Virus record (IMG/VR): IMGVR_UViG_3300046522_000350
Span: 1 to 43,408 of that record
Reading direction: 5' to 3' (one strand)
DNA from: a virus
Length of the DNA: 43,408 nucleotides
Shown here: positions 43,265-43,408 of the stretch, in pieces
Numbering within the stretch: position 1 is the first letter of the stretch
Layout: every line of letters starts with the position of its first letter
Program-made: the position numbers and the translations under genes
Notes under the pieces: model-generated
Databases searched by the model: none
Seen by the model: only the letters and a program-made list of their open reading frames with translations
What the model was told of the DNA's origin: nothing

Positions 43265-43337
43265 GGGAACGTAGCTCAGTTGGAAGAGCTACCGGGTGAA
43301 ATCCGGTGCGTCGGGGGTTCGAATCCCTCCGTTCCCA
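43265..43337 (+). tRNA. tRNA-Phe(GAA), complete
   Basis: Acceptor GGGAACG/CGTTCCC, D arm GCTC ... AGC, anticodon stem ACCGG/CCGGT with loop GTGAAAT (anticodon GAA), T arm with TTCGAAT. 73 bases; CCA is not encoded (ACAG follows). Base 32 is G instead of the usual pyrimidine. It is the full copy of the gene that is cut at the window start. Confidence 0.92.
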
Positions 43338-43408
43338 CAGTGGGGTAGCTCCCCTGTTCCTGAAACTCCCCCTGATCAGGGGATGGAGGGAACGCGCGCT
43401 TCGTCTAG
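43282..43408. repeat. Terminal direct repeat, right copy
   Basis: Identical to bases 1-127. It starts inside tRNA-Phe and ends inside the D arm of tRNA-Glu, so features here duplicate those at the window start. Confidence 0.9.

Overview
The window is a complete, or almost complete, genome of a temperate siphovirus of a high-GC actinobacterium, most likely Streptomyces. The evidence is the GC-rich sequence with frequent GTG and TTG starts, a WhiB-type regulator, Lsr2-type proteins, an RsbW-like ATPase, a DUF2637-type membrane protein and flavin-dependent ThyX. The first 127 bases are repeated exactly at the end (43282-43408), so the molecule was assembled as a circle of about 43,281 bp. tRNA-Phe(GAA) is cut by the window ends.

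Layout. A rightward late arm runs from about 41,997 through the circle junction to 19,651. It holds an HNH nuclease, TerS, tRNA-Phe, tRNA-Glu, two more HNH-type proteins, TerL, portal, prohead protease, major capsid, head-tail connectors, major tail protein, tail chaperones with a -1 frameshift, tape measure, two tail-tip proteins, a membrane coiled-coil protein, amidase endolysin, holin and an RsbW-like ATPase. A strong bidirectional terminator near 19,670 separates it from the leftward arm.

The leftward arm (about 41,600 down to 19,690) starts with a short operon at 41.6-40.2 kb (sliding clamp and small proteins). The lysogeny module follows at 40.1-37.4 kb: rightward tyrosine integrase and small zinc protein, leftward repressor, leftward WhiB-HTH protein. 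Next come replication and nucleotide genes at 36.8-26.3 kb: Cas4/RecB-type nuclease, DnaB-like ATPase, RusA, a primase split in two frames, cytosine methyltransferase, metallophosphoesterase, sigma-like protein, class II ribonucleotide reductase, ThyX, lipoprotein, SLOG protein and dCMP deaminase. Last is an array at 26.2-19.7 kb of small genes, most with their own promoter, conserved leader tag and terminator.

Control signals. About 20 clear copies (plus some degenerate ones) of a box, GAA(A/C/G)CTAGTATT(T/G)G, sit at promoters and across stop/start codons. Twenty-six GTTTA(A/C)AC sites are dispersed and lie at fixed positions in the array promoters. Together with a repressor that resembles, from memory, the stoperator-binding repressors of cluster A mycobacteriophages, this suggests a genome-wide immunity circuit. 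One promoter of this family faces roughly 500 bases with no convincing gene but many hairpins, a candidate structured RNA.

The most unusual pattern is that every GCCGGC I could find (27) sits in the 8-mer GGCCGGCA and always on the + strand, in both the rightward and the leftward gene arms. All counts were made by eye.
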